Below, in pieces: positions 1 through 6,038 of a stretch of 7,172 bases of DNA (within the stretch, counting starts at the first letter, position 1; each line of letters starts with the position of its first letter). The notes under the pieces were generated by a model. That model saw only the letters and a list, made by a program, of their open reading frames with translations. It was not told the origin of the DNA and did not search any database. The DNA lies in NCBI GenBank assembly GCA_011087745.1, contig JAALLB010000091.1, positions 1 to 7,172 on the forward strand, in the 5' to 3' direction. The DNA comes from Hyphomicrobiales bacterium. GTDB lineage: Bacteria > Pseudomonadota > Alphaproteobacteria > Rhizobiales > Rhizobiaceae. The position numbers were made by a program, and so were the translations under genes.

Positions 1-1029
1 CATGGAAAGACCCATCCGGTCACCTTCAGCAAAGATGTGTGCATGCGGTAGCCCGCCCGGCACGGCCAATCTCCTGATAATATGCCTCCATGGAAGTTGG
101 CAAATCGGTATGAAAAACGTAGCGCACATCAGCGCTTGTCTATTCCCATGCCAAAAGCAACAGTTGCAGCAACCACTAGATCCGGCTCTGTCACAAACCG
201 ATTTTGCCGTTCTGTGCGTTCTTCCGCTGTAAGTCCGGCATGATAAGCGGTTGCATTCATACCTTCGTTTCGTAAAAGTTCCGCAACTTCTTCTGTCTTT
301 TTGCGAGAAAGGCAATATACGATACCGCTGACACCTTTTCGCGAATTAACGTATTCAATCAGTTGGCTTTTCCAACTGTTTTTCATCGACACATTAAGTG
401 TAAGGTTTGGCCGGTCAAATCCAGAAACAAAAGTCTCGTAATTTCCACTAAACAGCTGGACTTCAATATCACGCCGCGTTGCTTCATCAGCCGTTGCGGT
501 CATGGCTGCAATTGGAACATTCGGAAAATTATTGCTCAAATTACCAAGCGCTGCGTAGTCTGGACGAAATGCAGGTCCCCATTGTGAAAGACAATGTGCT
601 TCATCAATTGCGATCATGGAAACTGGCAATCGAGACAAGGCATCCAACATGCGATCTGTCATCAGTCGTTCCGGAGCAAGATACAAAATCTTGATATGAC
701 CGCTTGAGACCTGTTGCCAAACTTCGACATTAGCTTCACGGCTTTGATTGGAGTGAATGGCTGCCGCTGCAACACCGGCAAGTTTTAGAGCTGAAACCTG
801 ATCTTGCATCAAGGCAACGAGTGGTGAAACGACAACGGTCAGACCATCATTACTAGTGCAGGTACTTGAAAACAAAGTGATTTTCCTGCACCGTAGGCAT
901 TATCGCAAGAACGGAAGTGCCGGCCAGCAGATTGTCGACAATGCGTTCTTGTCCAGTACGAAATTTGGAAAACCCAAATACATCTTTAAGTACAGAAAAT
1001 TTGGCAGGTACGGGTGATCTCTTAAACAT
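1..1029 (-). pseudogene. recQ: RecQ-family ATP-dependent DNA helicase, frameshifted and cut by the window edge
   Basis: RecQ is a 3'-5' DNA helicase acting in recombination and replication-fork repair, with RecJ in the RecF pathway. Reading from ATG at 1029 (another in-frame ATG lies at 1035), the motifs occur in the expected order but in changing frames. Motif 0 (FRTGQE) and MPT are at 1029-892. Walker A remainder GAGKS and CFQVPAL are at 891-851. From 850 to 135 come SPLVALMQDQ, DEAHCLSQWG, TATAD, the RecA-like second domain and AFGMGIDK. DVRYVFHTDLPTSMEAYYQ with QEIGRAGR is at 130-53, and GLPHAH follows from about 52. The frame breaks lie near 891-893 (one base lost in the Walker A codons), 850-851 (one base lost), 131-134 (one base gained) and 50-53 (about five bases lost). 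The rest of the helicase and the RQC/HRDC domains would lie left of the window. The family identity is very secure. Decay is favoured because the other genes here show no frame breaks, but sequencing or assembly error is a real alternative, since two breaks fit homopolymer shortening. Confidence 0.85.
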
Positions 1030-1061
1030 GGTGCATTTGTAGATGAGTGAAAGCCGAATTT

Positions 1062-1092
1062 CAGAATTGCTGTTCTCTATTCACAGATTCTG
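1062..1092. repeat. Bulged inverted repeat upstream of recQ
   Basis: Arms CAGAAT (1062-1067) plus CTGT (1070-1073) are complementary to ACAG (1083-1086) plus ATTCTG (1087-1092), leaving a two-base bulge and a nine-base loop. The repeat lies about 35 bases upstream of the recQ start. Its outer edge overlaps a perfect TTGACA on the minus strand (1096-1091), which could be a -35 element, although no good -10 hexamer sits at the usual spacing. It may be an operator or a leader hairpin, or chance in AT-rich DNA. The complementarity is seen directly; any function is inference. Confidence 0.3.
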
Positions 1093-1127
1093 TCAAATCG
1101 TTCTACCCCACTTAAAACATATTCTTT

Positions 1128-1162
1128 TGATATCCATGTAATATCAGAAGGTTATGGCCTTC
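1128..1162. repeat. Two abutting inverted repeats in the recQ-lipoprotein gap
   Basis: TGATAT (1128-1133) and ATATCA (1141-1146) are perfect inverted arms around a seven-base spacer. Immediately next to them, GAAGG (1147-1151) and CCTTC (1158-1162) form a second perfect pair around six bases. Neither is followed by a T run, so neither looks like an intrinsic terminator. They sit between two divergently read genes, where a regulator site could act. The arms are short and could be chance. Confidence 0.3.
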
Positions 1163-1246
1163 ACGAAATAGTAACCCGACTCATTCATGTAGAGTTCAGT
1201 AGATTTGGGATAGTATGCATTTATGTGCAATCGATACTGGCAAAAT

Positions 1247-1642
1247 ATGGCACGAAATTTAACACTGGTGTTAGCCAGTGTTATTTTGTCCGCTTGTGTT
1301 TCTGACACATTGTCCAATGTCGATACCCAACCTTTGGCAGCAGAAAAACCACAAAGCTATGATCCAGTGCAACGTGAACAAGCAGTTGAAGAAATTCGCG
1401 CAAAGGGAGAACAACCCGGCAGCGGTGAACTCACCAATCCCTATGTAGAAGCTAATGGGCCAAACGAGCCATTTACGCCTCAACAACAAGCAGCAAAGAT
1501 TGCTGAATTGGAGGGGTCAGCAACCAATAATGATGTTGTTTCTGATGATGAAGAATTGGCAGCAAAGCACCGTTCAATTCAAGAATTACAGAAAAAAGCC
1601 GATTCTCATTACGACAATGCTCTAGACGAGATAAAAAACTAA
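1247..1642 (+). CDS. Small predicted lipoprotein of unknown function
   Basis: This encodes a 131-residue protein with a short lipoprotein signal peptide. A basic start (MARN) leads into a hydrophobic stretch and a lipobox LSAC, with the lipidated cysteine at residue 17. The mature part, about 115 residues, is hydrophilic and rich in Gln, Glu, Ala and Asn. It contains a Pro/Gly/Asn segment (ELTNPYVEANGPNEPFTP), and a C-terminal half (QQQAAKIAELE, then SIQELQKKADSHYDNALDEI) likely to be helical or coiled coil. No enzymatic motif is visible. It should be exported by Sec, lipidated and anchored in a membrane facing the periplasm. An in-frame ATG at 1223 would add eight residues (MCNRYWQN). I prefer 1247 because it gives a more typical signal peptide, but neither start has a strong ribosome binding site. 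It is separated from hom by 147 bases and is probably a separate transcript. I do not recognise the family. Confidence 0.75.
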   Translation: MARNLTLVLASVILSACVSDTLSNVDTQPLAAEKPQSYDPVQREQAVEEIRAKGEQPGSGELTNPYVEANGPNEPFTPQQQAAKIAELEGSATNNDVVSDDEELAAKHRSIQELQKKADSHYDNALDEIKN

Positions 1643-1661
1643 GGTTTAACCCTTATCGAAA

Positions 1662-1691
1662 TTGTCTGCGAATAAGACAAGACTGGTCTTG
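1662..1691. repeat. Overlapping inverted repeats between the lipoprotein gene and hom
   Basis: TTGTC (1662-1666) pairs with GACAA (1676-1680) around nine bases. CAAGAC (1678-1683) pairs with GTCTTG (1686-1691) around two bases. The two structures share 1678-1680, so as RNA hairpins they would exclude each other. No T run follows, so this is not a standard terminator for the lipoprotein gene. The palindromic hexamer TTGCAA follows at 1689-1694 and recurs exactly 20 bases later at 1709-1714. An operator or leader element for hom is possible; function is inference only. Confidence 0.3.
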
Positions 1692-1729
1692 CAACTCGTG
1701 CTTAAACATTGCAAAAGAACTCAATTGAT

Positions 1730-1750
1730 AGGCAAAGCATCGCTTTACCT
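1730..1750 (+). repeat. Hairpin in the hom upstream region
   Basis: The arm AGG, C, AAAGC (1730-1738) pairs with GCTTT, A, CCT (1742-1750) around a three-base loop, giving eight base pairs with one C-A mismatch. It lies about 40 bases before the hom start. The following sequence has no T tract. If transcribed it would form a small stem in the hom leader. Confidence 0.3.
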
Positions 1751-1779
1751 GTAAATTCTATTGAAATCAAAGCAATTAC

Positions 1780-1784
1780 GGAAG
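1780..1784 (+). promoter_or_regulatory. Ribosome binding site that fixes the hom start
   Basis: GGAAG lies five bases upstream of ATG 1790. It is the best Shine-Dalgarno match in the region, and supports 1790 over the longer reading that would begin at TTG 1709. Confidence 0.7.
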
Positions 1785-1789
1785 ATTTG

Positions 1790-3103
1790 ATGAGCAACCA
1801 TCCGCTCAGGCTAGGAATTGCCGGACTAGGCACTGTAGGCGTCGCATTAATTAATGTTCTAAACAAAAATGCCGAGATGATGAGGGACCGTTGTGGTCGC
1901 GAAATCATTATTACGGCTGTTAATGCGCGGGATAAATCTCGGGATCGTGGAGTCGATCTTTCAGGTTATACTTGGTTTGATAATGCTGCAGACATGGCGG
2001 CTTCTGATGAGGTTGACGTGTTTGTTGAGCTTATTGGCGGAGAAGAAGGAGTTGCACTCGAAGCTTCTCGAAAAGCTTTGGAAAGTGGCAAGCACGTTGT
2101 CACTGCTAATAAGGCAATGCTAGCGATGCACGGTGTTGCTCTTGCGAAGGAAGCAGAATCGCAGGGCGTACTGCTAAACTTTGAGGCAGCGGTTGCTGGC
2201 GGTATTCCAATCATCAAGACCATGCGTGAAACATTAAGCGCAAACAATGTCGAACGTGTTTACGGTATTATGAATGGGACCTGCAATTACATGCTAACGC
2301 GCATGGAACGCGAAGGTATTTCGTATTCAGATTGTTTAGCTGACGCACAAGCATTGGGCTATGCAGAAGCCGATCCTACTTTTGATGTTGAAGGTTTTGA
2401 CACAGCTCACAAGCTGGCAATTTTAACGTCGCTTGCGTTTGGTACCCAAATTGCTGCCGATGAGATCTACGTCGAAGGTATTTCCAGCATTACAACTGAA
2501 GATATTCAAGCAGCTAAAAGCCTTGGTTATCGTATCAAGCTGCTTGGTGTTGCAGCCAAGACCGACACTGGTATCGAGCAACGTGTTCACCCAACCATGG
2601 TGCCGTTGGACAGTTCAATTGCACAGATTTCCGGAGTGACAAATGCAGTTGCAATTGATGCAGATATCGTTGGAAATTTGGTAATGTCTGGCCCAGGCAC
2701 TGGTGGTGATGCAACCGCATCTGCAGTTGCAGGCGATATCGCTGACATTGCAAAATGTGTGCCCGGTGAACAAAAAGTTCCTTCACTTGGAAAACCGGCA
2801 AATGAACTGGCCCCATATCAACGCGCCAAGATGCGCAGTCATGAAGGTGGTTACTTCATCCGCATGACTGTGAAAGATCACGCTGGCGTTTTTGCATCCA
2901 TTGCAACAACAATGGCTAACCATGAAATTTCCCTCGAATCCATCGTTCAACACGCCGAACAGGAAAACGAGGCTATTACCGACAAAACAATCATTATGAT
3001 TACACACGCAACAACAGAATCTGCGGTGCGCGAAGCACTCGAGGCAATTGGTAAAGATGATTACCTTGCTAGCCAGCCGCAGATGATACGAATAGAAAAA
3101 TAA
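1790..3103 (+). CDS. hom: Homoserine dehydrogenase
   Basis: This cytoplasmic enzyme reduces L-aspartate-4-semialdehyde to L-homoserine with NAD(P)H, the branch point to threonine and methionine. The 437-residue product has the normal length for a monofunctional enzyme with a C-terminal ACT domain. Visible elements are the Rossmann loop GLGTVG (residues 12-17), TANK (105-108), the family signature NGTCNY (162-167), and the catalytic-region block EADPTFDVEGFDTAHKL (193-209) with its conserved lysine at 208. The ACT domain begins near residue 354 (GYFIRMTVKDHAGVFASIA), consistent with threonine feedback control. There is no aspartate kinase domain. The frame stays open upstream to a TTG at 1709, but that extension has no family similarity I recognise, while ATG 1790 has a good ribosome binding site. 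It is followed after 10 bases by glpX, very likely in the same transcript. I see no damage or missing key residues. Confidence 0.96.
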   Translation: MSNHPLRLGIAGLGTVGVALINVLNKNAEMMRDRCGREIIITAVNARDKSRDRGVDLSGYTWFDNAADMAASDEVDVFVELIGGEEGVALEASRKALESGKHVVTANKAMLAMHGVALAKEAESQGVLLNFEAAVAGGIPIIKTMRETLSANNVERVYGIMNGTCNYMLTRMEREGISYSDCLADAQALGYAEADPTFDVEGFDTAHKLAILTSLAFGTQIAADEIYVEGISSITTEDIQAAKSLGYRIKLLGVAAKTDTGIEQRVHPTMVPLDSSIAQISGVTNAVAIDADIVGNLVMSGPGTGGDATASAVAGDIADIAKCVPGEQKVPSLGKPANELAPYQRAKMRSHEGGYFIRMTVKDHAGVFASIATTMANHEISLESIVQHAEQENEAITDKTIIMITHATTESAVREALEAIGKDDYLASQPQMIRIEK

Positions 3104-3106
3104 AGG
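3102..3106 (+). promoter_or_regulatory. Ribosome binding site of glpX overlapping the hom stop
   Basis: AAAGG begins within the hom TAA stop (3101-3103) and lies seven bases before the glpX ATG. This arrangement suggests co-transcription and possibly translational coupling of the two genes. Confidence 0.55.
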
Positions 3107-3113
3107 CAACCAA

Positions 3114-4097
3114 ATGACTAAATCAACTCCGGCAGTACTAGACCGTATTCTAACACTTGAGCTTGCTCGCGTAACTGAAGCAGCAGCAGTTGCAGCAGCG
3201 CGCCTTCGTGGCCAGGGTGATGAAAAAGCAGCGGACCAGGTTGCTGTTGACGCGATGCGCACTGAACTCAATAGATTACCAATCGATGGTACTGTTGTAA
3301 TTGGTGAGGGCGAACGTGACGAAGCACCAATGCTCTTTATCGGTGAAGAAGTCGGTACAAAAGATGGGCCAAAAGTAGATATTGCGCTGGACCCGCTTGA
3401 AGGCACTACAATTTGTGCGAAGAACCAGCCAAATTCACTTGCTGTTATTGCACTAGCCGAAGGTGGAAGCCTGCTTTATGCGCCAGACGTATACATGGAA
3501 AAAATTGCAGTAGGCCCAGTATATCCTGAGGGTCTTATTGATCTTGATAAATCACCTTCTGAAAATCTTGCAGCTGTTGCAAAAGCAAAGGGCTGCGAAG
3601 TTAATCAGCTAACAGCGTGTGTTTTGGATCGCGCACGACATGCAAAAATAATTGAAGACATTCGTTCAGTTGGTGCGGCAGTACTTCTCATTGGTGATGG
3701 CGATGTTGCTGGCGTTATTCACACAACTGATCCAGAAGAAACCGGTGTTGATATTTATTTTGGTACAGGTGGTGCGCCAGAAGGGGTTCTTGCAGCAGCA
3801 GCGCTTCGTTGTATTGGTGGCCAAATGCACGGTCGCTTAGTTCTCGACACACCTGAAAAGGTTGCACGCGCCAAAACCATGGGTGTTGAAGATCCAAACA
3901 AGATTTATTCAATGAATGAAATGGCAAAAGGCGATGTATTGTTTGCAGCTTCAGGTGTAACCGACGGTAATATGCTGGACGGCGTAAAATTCGGTAAGGG
4001 CGAAATCCACACACACACTGTGGTGATGCGTTCTGCTACCGGAACAGTTCGCGAAATCAAGGCGCGTCATCAGGATACAACAAAATTTAGCGTCTAA
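3114..4097 (+). CDS. glpX: Class II fructose-1,6-bisphosphatase
   Basis: GlpX removes the 1-phosphate from fructose-1,6-bisphosphate to give fructose-6-phosphate. This is a gluconeogenic step in the cytoplasm, and the family is Mn-dependent and lithium-sensitive. The 327-residue product is close to the usual family length. Diagnostic segments are GEGERDEAPML (residues 64-74), the metal-binding phosphatase motif DPLEGT (93-98), IGDGDVAG (193-200), and a Gly/Ala-rich segment from GTGGAPEG to RCIGG (217-236). The region GDVLFAASGVTDGNML (273-288) is also typical. The gene follows hom by 10 bases and is closed by a strong terminator, so the two likely make one operon; I recall the same neighbour pair in other Hyphomicrobiales. 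Some GlpX proteins also act on sedoheptulose-1,7-bisphosphate, which cannot be judged from the sequence. The frame is intact throughout. Confidence 0.96.
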   Translation: MTKSTPAVLDRILTLELARVTEAAAVAAARLRGQGDEKAADQVAVDAMRTELNRLPIDGTVVIGEGERDEAPMLFIGEEVGTKDGPKVDIALDPLEGTTICAKNQPNSLAVIALAEGGSLLYAPDVYMEKIAVGPVYPEGLIDLDKSPSENLAAVAKAKGCEVNQLTACVLDRARHAKIIEDIRSVGAAVLLIGDGDVAGVIHTTDPEETGVDIYFGTGGAPEGVLAAAALRCIGGQMHGRLVLDTPEKVARAKTMGVEDPNKIYSMNEMAKGDVLFAASGVTDGNMLDGVKFGKGEIHTHTVVMRSATGTVREIKARHQDTTKFSV

Positions 4098-4120
4098 TTT
4101 TTCAAAGCCTAATAAAATTT

Positions 4121-4147
4121 AAGCCCCGCAATTGCGGGGCTTTTTTT
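4121..4147 (+). terminator. Rho-independent terminator of the hom-glpX unit
   Basis: A perfect 22-base palindrome at 4121-4142 has a GC-rich arm (GCCCCGC paired with GCGGGGC) and AATT at its centre. It is followed by an uninterrupted T run reaching 4147. It starts 23 bases after the glpX stop. This is a textbook intrinsic terminator and indicates that recJ is transcribed separately. Confidence 0.93.
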
Positions 4148-4204
4148 GTTTATAAACAGGCAAACTGCCAAGAGTGATATCTTGCTCTTGTGTGAGACTT
4201 CACA
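4147..4204. repeat. String of small inverted repeats before recJ
   Basis: Four inverted repeats follow one another. They are TGTTTATAAACA (4147-4158, a perfect palindrome), GGCA-aac-TGCC (4159-4169), CAAGAG (4169-4174) with CTCTTG (4185-4190), and TGTGA-gact-TCACA (4191-4204). CAAGA at 4169-4173 can also pair with TCTTG at 4180-4184, so the third element has two alternative folds. The last ends 18 bases before the recJ start. They occupy the place where a recJ promoter or leader should be. No role is proven. Confidence 0.35.
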
Positions 4205-4222
4205 TCTGATAACTCTGAAAGC

Positions 4223-6013
4223 ATGAGTGATGAACGAGCCTTCCTTGATGTAAATTCTTCCGCTGGTGGTCAGCGTTGGATTGAGCGTTTGGATAATAAA
4301 TCACGCAATACCGCACTCGCAATTTCTCAGACTTTGGATGTGCCCGAACTGATTGGCCGTGTAATGGCGGGCAGGGATGTGGAATTGGAAGATGCGCGAG
4401 CTTTCCTTTCTCCCTCGATACGAGATTTGATGCCGGACCCAGATGTGCTGACTGATATGAAACTCGCTACAAACCGTATTTGTGATGCAGTTCAAAACAG
4501 CCAGCAGGTAGCAGTCTTTGGAGATTATGATGTGGACGGCGCTAGCTCATCAGCTCTGATGTCAAAGTTTCTGAGCCATCATGGTATTAAGAATGAAATC
4601 TATATTCCAGATCGTATTTTTGAAGGGTATGGACCAAACCCTGATGCAATCAACACGCTGATTGATAAGGGTGCCGAGCTAATCATTACGGTGGATTGTG
4701 GGGCAACGAGTTTTGAAGCGCTTGCTGAAGCTGCAAAAAAGAAGACCGATGTAATTGTTCTTGACCATCACCAAATGGGTGATGAGTTACCAAAATGCAC
4801 TGCATTGGTGAACCCCAACCGACAAGATGATCTGTCAGGTCTTGGCCACCTATGTGCAGCAGGAGTGGTCTTCATGACACTCGTTGCCTGCGTGAGAGAG
4901 TTGCGGGCGAGGGGTCTTTATAGTGAGAGTTTAAATGCACCAGACTTGCTGTCGTGGCTTGATTTGGCTGCGTTGGCAACTGTCTGTGATGTTGTTCCAC
5001 TGAAGGGTTTGAACCGGGCTTTTGTTGTCAAAGGTCTGCAGGCAATGAGCAAACAACAAAATGTGGGTCTACGGGCCTTGATGAGAGCAGGGCGACTGGA
5101 TGGGCCGCCACGTCCTTACCATCTTGGCTTCGTTCTGGGGCCTAGAATTAACGCAGGCGGGCGCATCGGCGATGCTGCGTTGGGTTCTCGATTAATGACA
5201 ACGGATGACGATGTGTTTGCAGAAGAAATTGCACAGCAATTGGAAGATTTAAACAAACAACGCCAAGCCGCGGAAAAAATTATGTTGGAGCAGGCCATTG
5301 CAGAAGCTGATGCTGAAATGCGAGATGGCGATGGTCCCGCTGTGATGGTAACTGCAAGCGATGAGTGGCATCCTGGCATTGTGGGATTGCTGGCTTCTCG
5401 CTTGAAAGACCGGTTTAAACGACCAGCTTTCGCAATTGCGTTTGACCGGAATGGAAAAGGTTCAGGTTCAGGCCGATCAGTCGCGGGCGTAGATTTGGGT
5501 GCTGCTGTTAGAGCGGCAGTTGATGAGGGTATTTTGGAAAAAGGTGGTGGCCACGCTATGGCGGCGGGCCTAACCGTTACCAAAGGTAGGCTTGGCGACT
5601 TACGAGGGTTTCTGGAAACTCATTTAAAGGCAACAGTCAACGAAACACGCCTGTCACAAACATTAAAAATTGACGGGGCTCTTACAGCTAGAAGCGCGAC
5701 GCTTGAACTCTTTGATATGTTGGAGCGTGCAGGTCCCTACGGACAAGGCCATTCACAACCCATATTTGCATTTCCTGCTCATCAAATTCGATATGCAAAA
5801 ATTGTTGGGGCAGATCATGTATCGTTCAGCGCCTCGGCGGGTGATGGTGCACAATTGCGTGGCATTGCATTTCGGGCCGCTGATAGCGAAATTGGTAAAC
5901 TGTTATTGAACACCCAAGGTCGCCCTGTCCATCTTGCAGGAACCCTAAACGCAGATCATTGGCAAGGTTCAAGGCGCGTGCAATTAAGGCTGATTGATGC
6001 AGCTGTAGGGTGA
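4223..6013 (+). CDS. recJ: Single-stranded-DNA-specific 5'-3' exonuclease RecJ
   Basis: RecJ degrades single-stranded DNA from the 5' end in recombination, mismatch repair and base excision repair, typically after a RecQ-type helicase opens the duplex. The 596-residue product is full length compared with about 577 in E. coli. The DHH phosphoesterase domain shows DYDVDG (residues 101-106), TVDCG (156-160), the namesake DHH (181-183) and LATVCDVVPL (251-260), supplying the metal-binding acidic and histidine residues. GPRINAGGRIG (306-316) is the RecJ signature. The DHHA1 domain contains DEWHPGIVG (380-388), SGSGRS (414-419) and GGGHAMAAG (441-449). The C-terminal part from about 475 matches the RecJ OB-fold region. 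The start at 4223 gives a normal N-terminus, though its ribosome binding site is weak (GAAAG directly before the ATG). It is separated from glpX by a terminator and faces the cyclase gene. No frameshift or missing catalytic residue is seen. Confidence 0.96.
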   Translation: MSDERAFLDVNSSAGGQRWIERLDNKSRNTALAISQTLDVPELIGRVMAGRDVELEDARAFLSPSIRDLMPDPDVLTDMKLATNRICDAVQNSQQVAVFGDYDVDGASSSALMSKFLSHHGIKNEIYIPDRIFEGYGPNPDAINTLIDKGAELIITVDCGATSFEALAEAAKKKTDVIVLDHHQMGDELPKCTALVNPNRQDDLSGLGHLCAAGVVFMTLVACVRELRARGLYSESLNAPDLLSWLDLAALATVCDVVPLKGLNRAFVVKGLQAMSKQQNVGLRALMRAGRLDGPPRPYHLGFVLGPRINAGGRIGDAALGSRLMTTDDDVFAEEIAQQLEDLNKQRQAAEKIMLEQAIAEADAEMRDGDGPAVMVTASDEWHPGIVGLLASRLKDRFKRPAFAIAFDRNGKGSGSGRSVAGVDLGAAVRAAVDEGILEKGGGHAMAAGLTVTKGRLGDLRGFLETHLKATVNETRLSQTLKIDGALTARSATLELFDMLERAGPYGQGHSQPIFAFPAHQIRYAKIVGADHVSFSASAGDGAQLRGIAFRAADSEIGKLLLNTQGRPVHLAGTLNADHWQGSRRVQLRLIDAAVG

Positions 6014-6038
6014 TTTTTTGGTTCGCAGTGCGATCGAG

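Noticed and set aside
1091..1096. TTGACA on the minus strand as the -35 of a recQ promoter
   Set aside because: The hexamer is perfect, but no acceptable -10 hexamer is found at 16-18 bases, so a promoter call is not supported.
1709..1789. N-terminal extension of hom starting at TTG 1709
   Set aside because: The added 27 residues do not resemble the family, the start codon is weak, and ATG 1790 has a well-spaced GGAAG and gives a normal-length protein.
2783..3406. Long open frame of 207 codons on the minus strand across the hom-glpX junction
   Set aside because: It lies antisense to two well-identified genes, is Ser-rich and low in complexity in its first part, and shows no family motif. 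It is a shadow frame.
4191..4204. CRP-like site TGTGA-N4-TCACA before recJ
   Set aside because: The spacing is four bases whereas the CRP consensus has six, and it lies within about 30 bases of the start codon. It is kept only as a small hairpin.
5116..5583. Open frame of 155 codons on the minus strand within recJ
   Set aside because: It is antisense to the conserved RecJ DHHA1 region, with Pro/Ser/Ala-rich composition typical of a reverse-frame shadow.
6014..6038. Terminator between the convergent recJ and cyclase genes
   Set aside because: There is a short T run after the recJ stop, but no hairpin precedes it that I can see outside the coding sequence.
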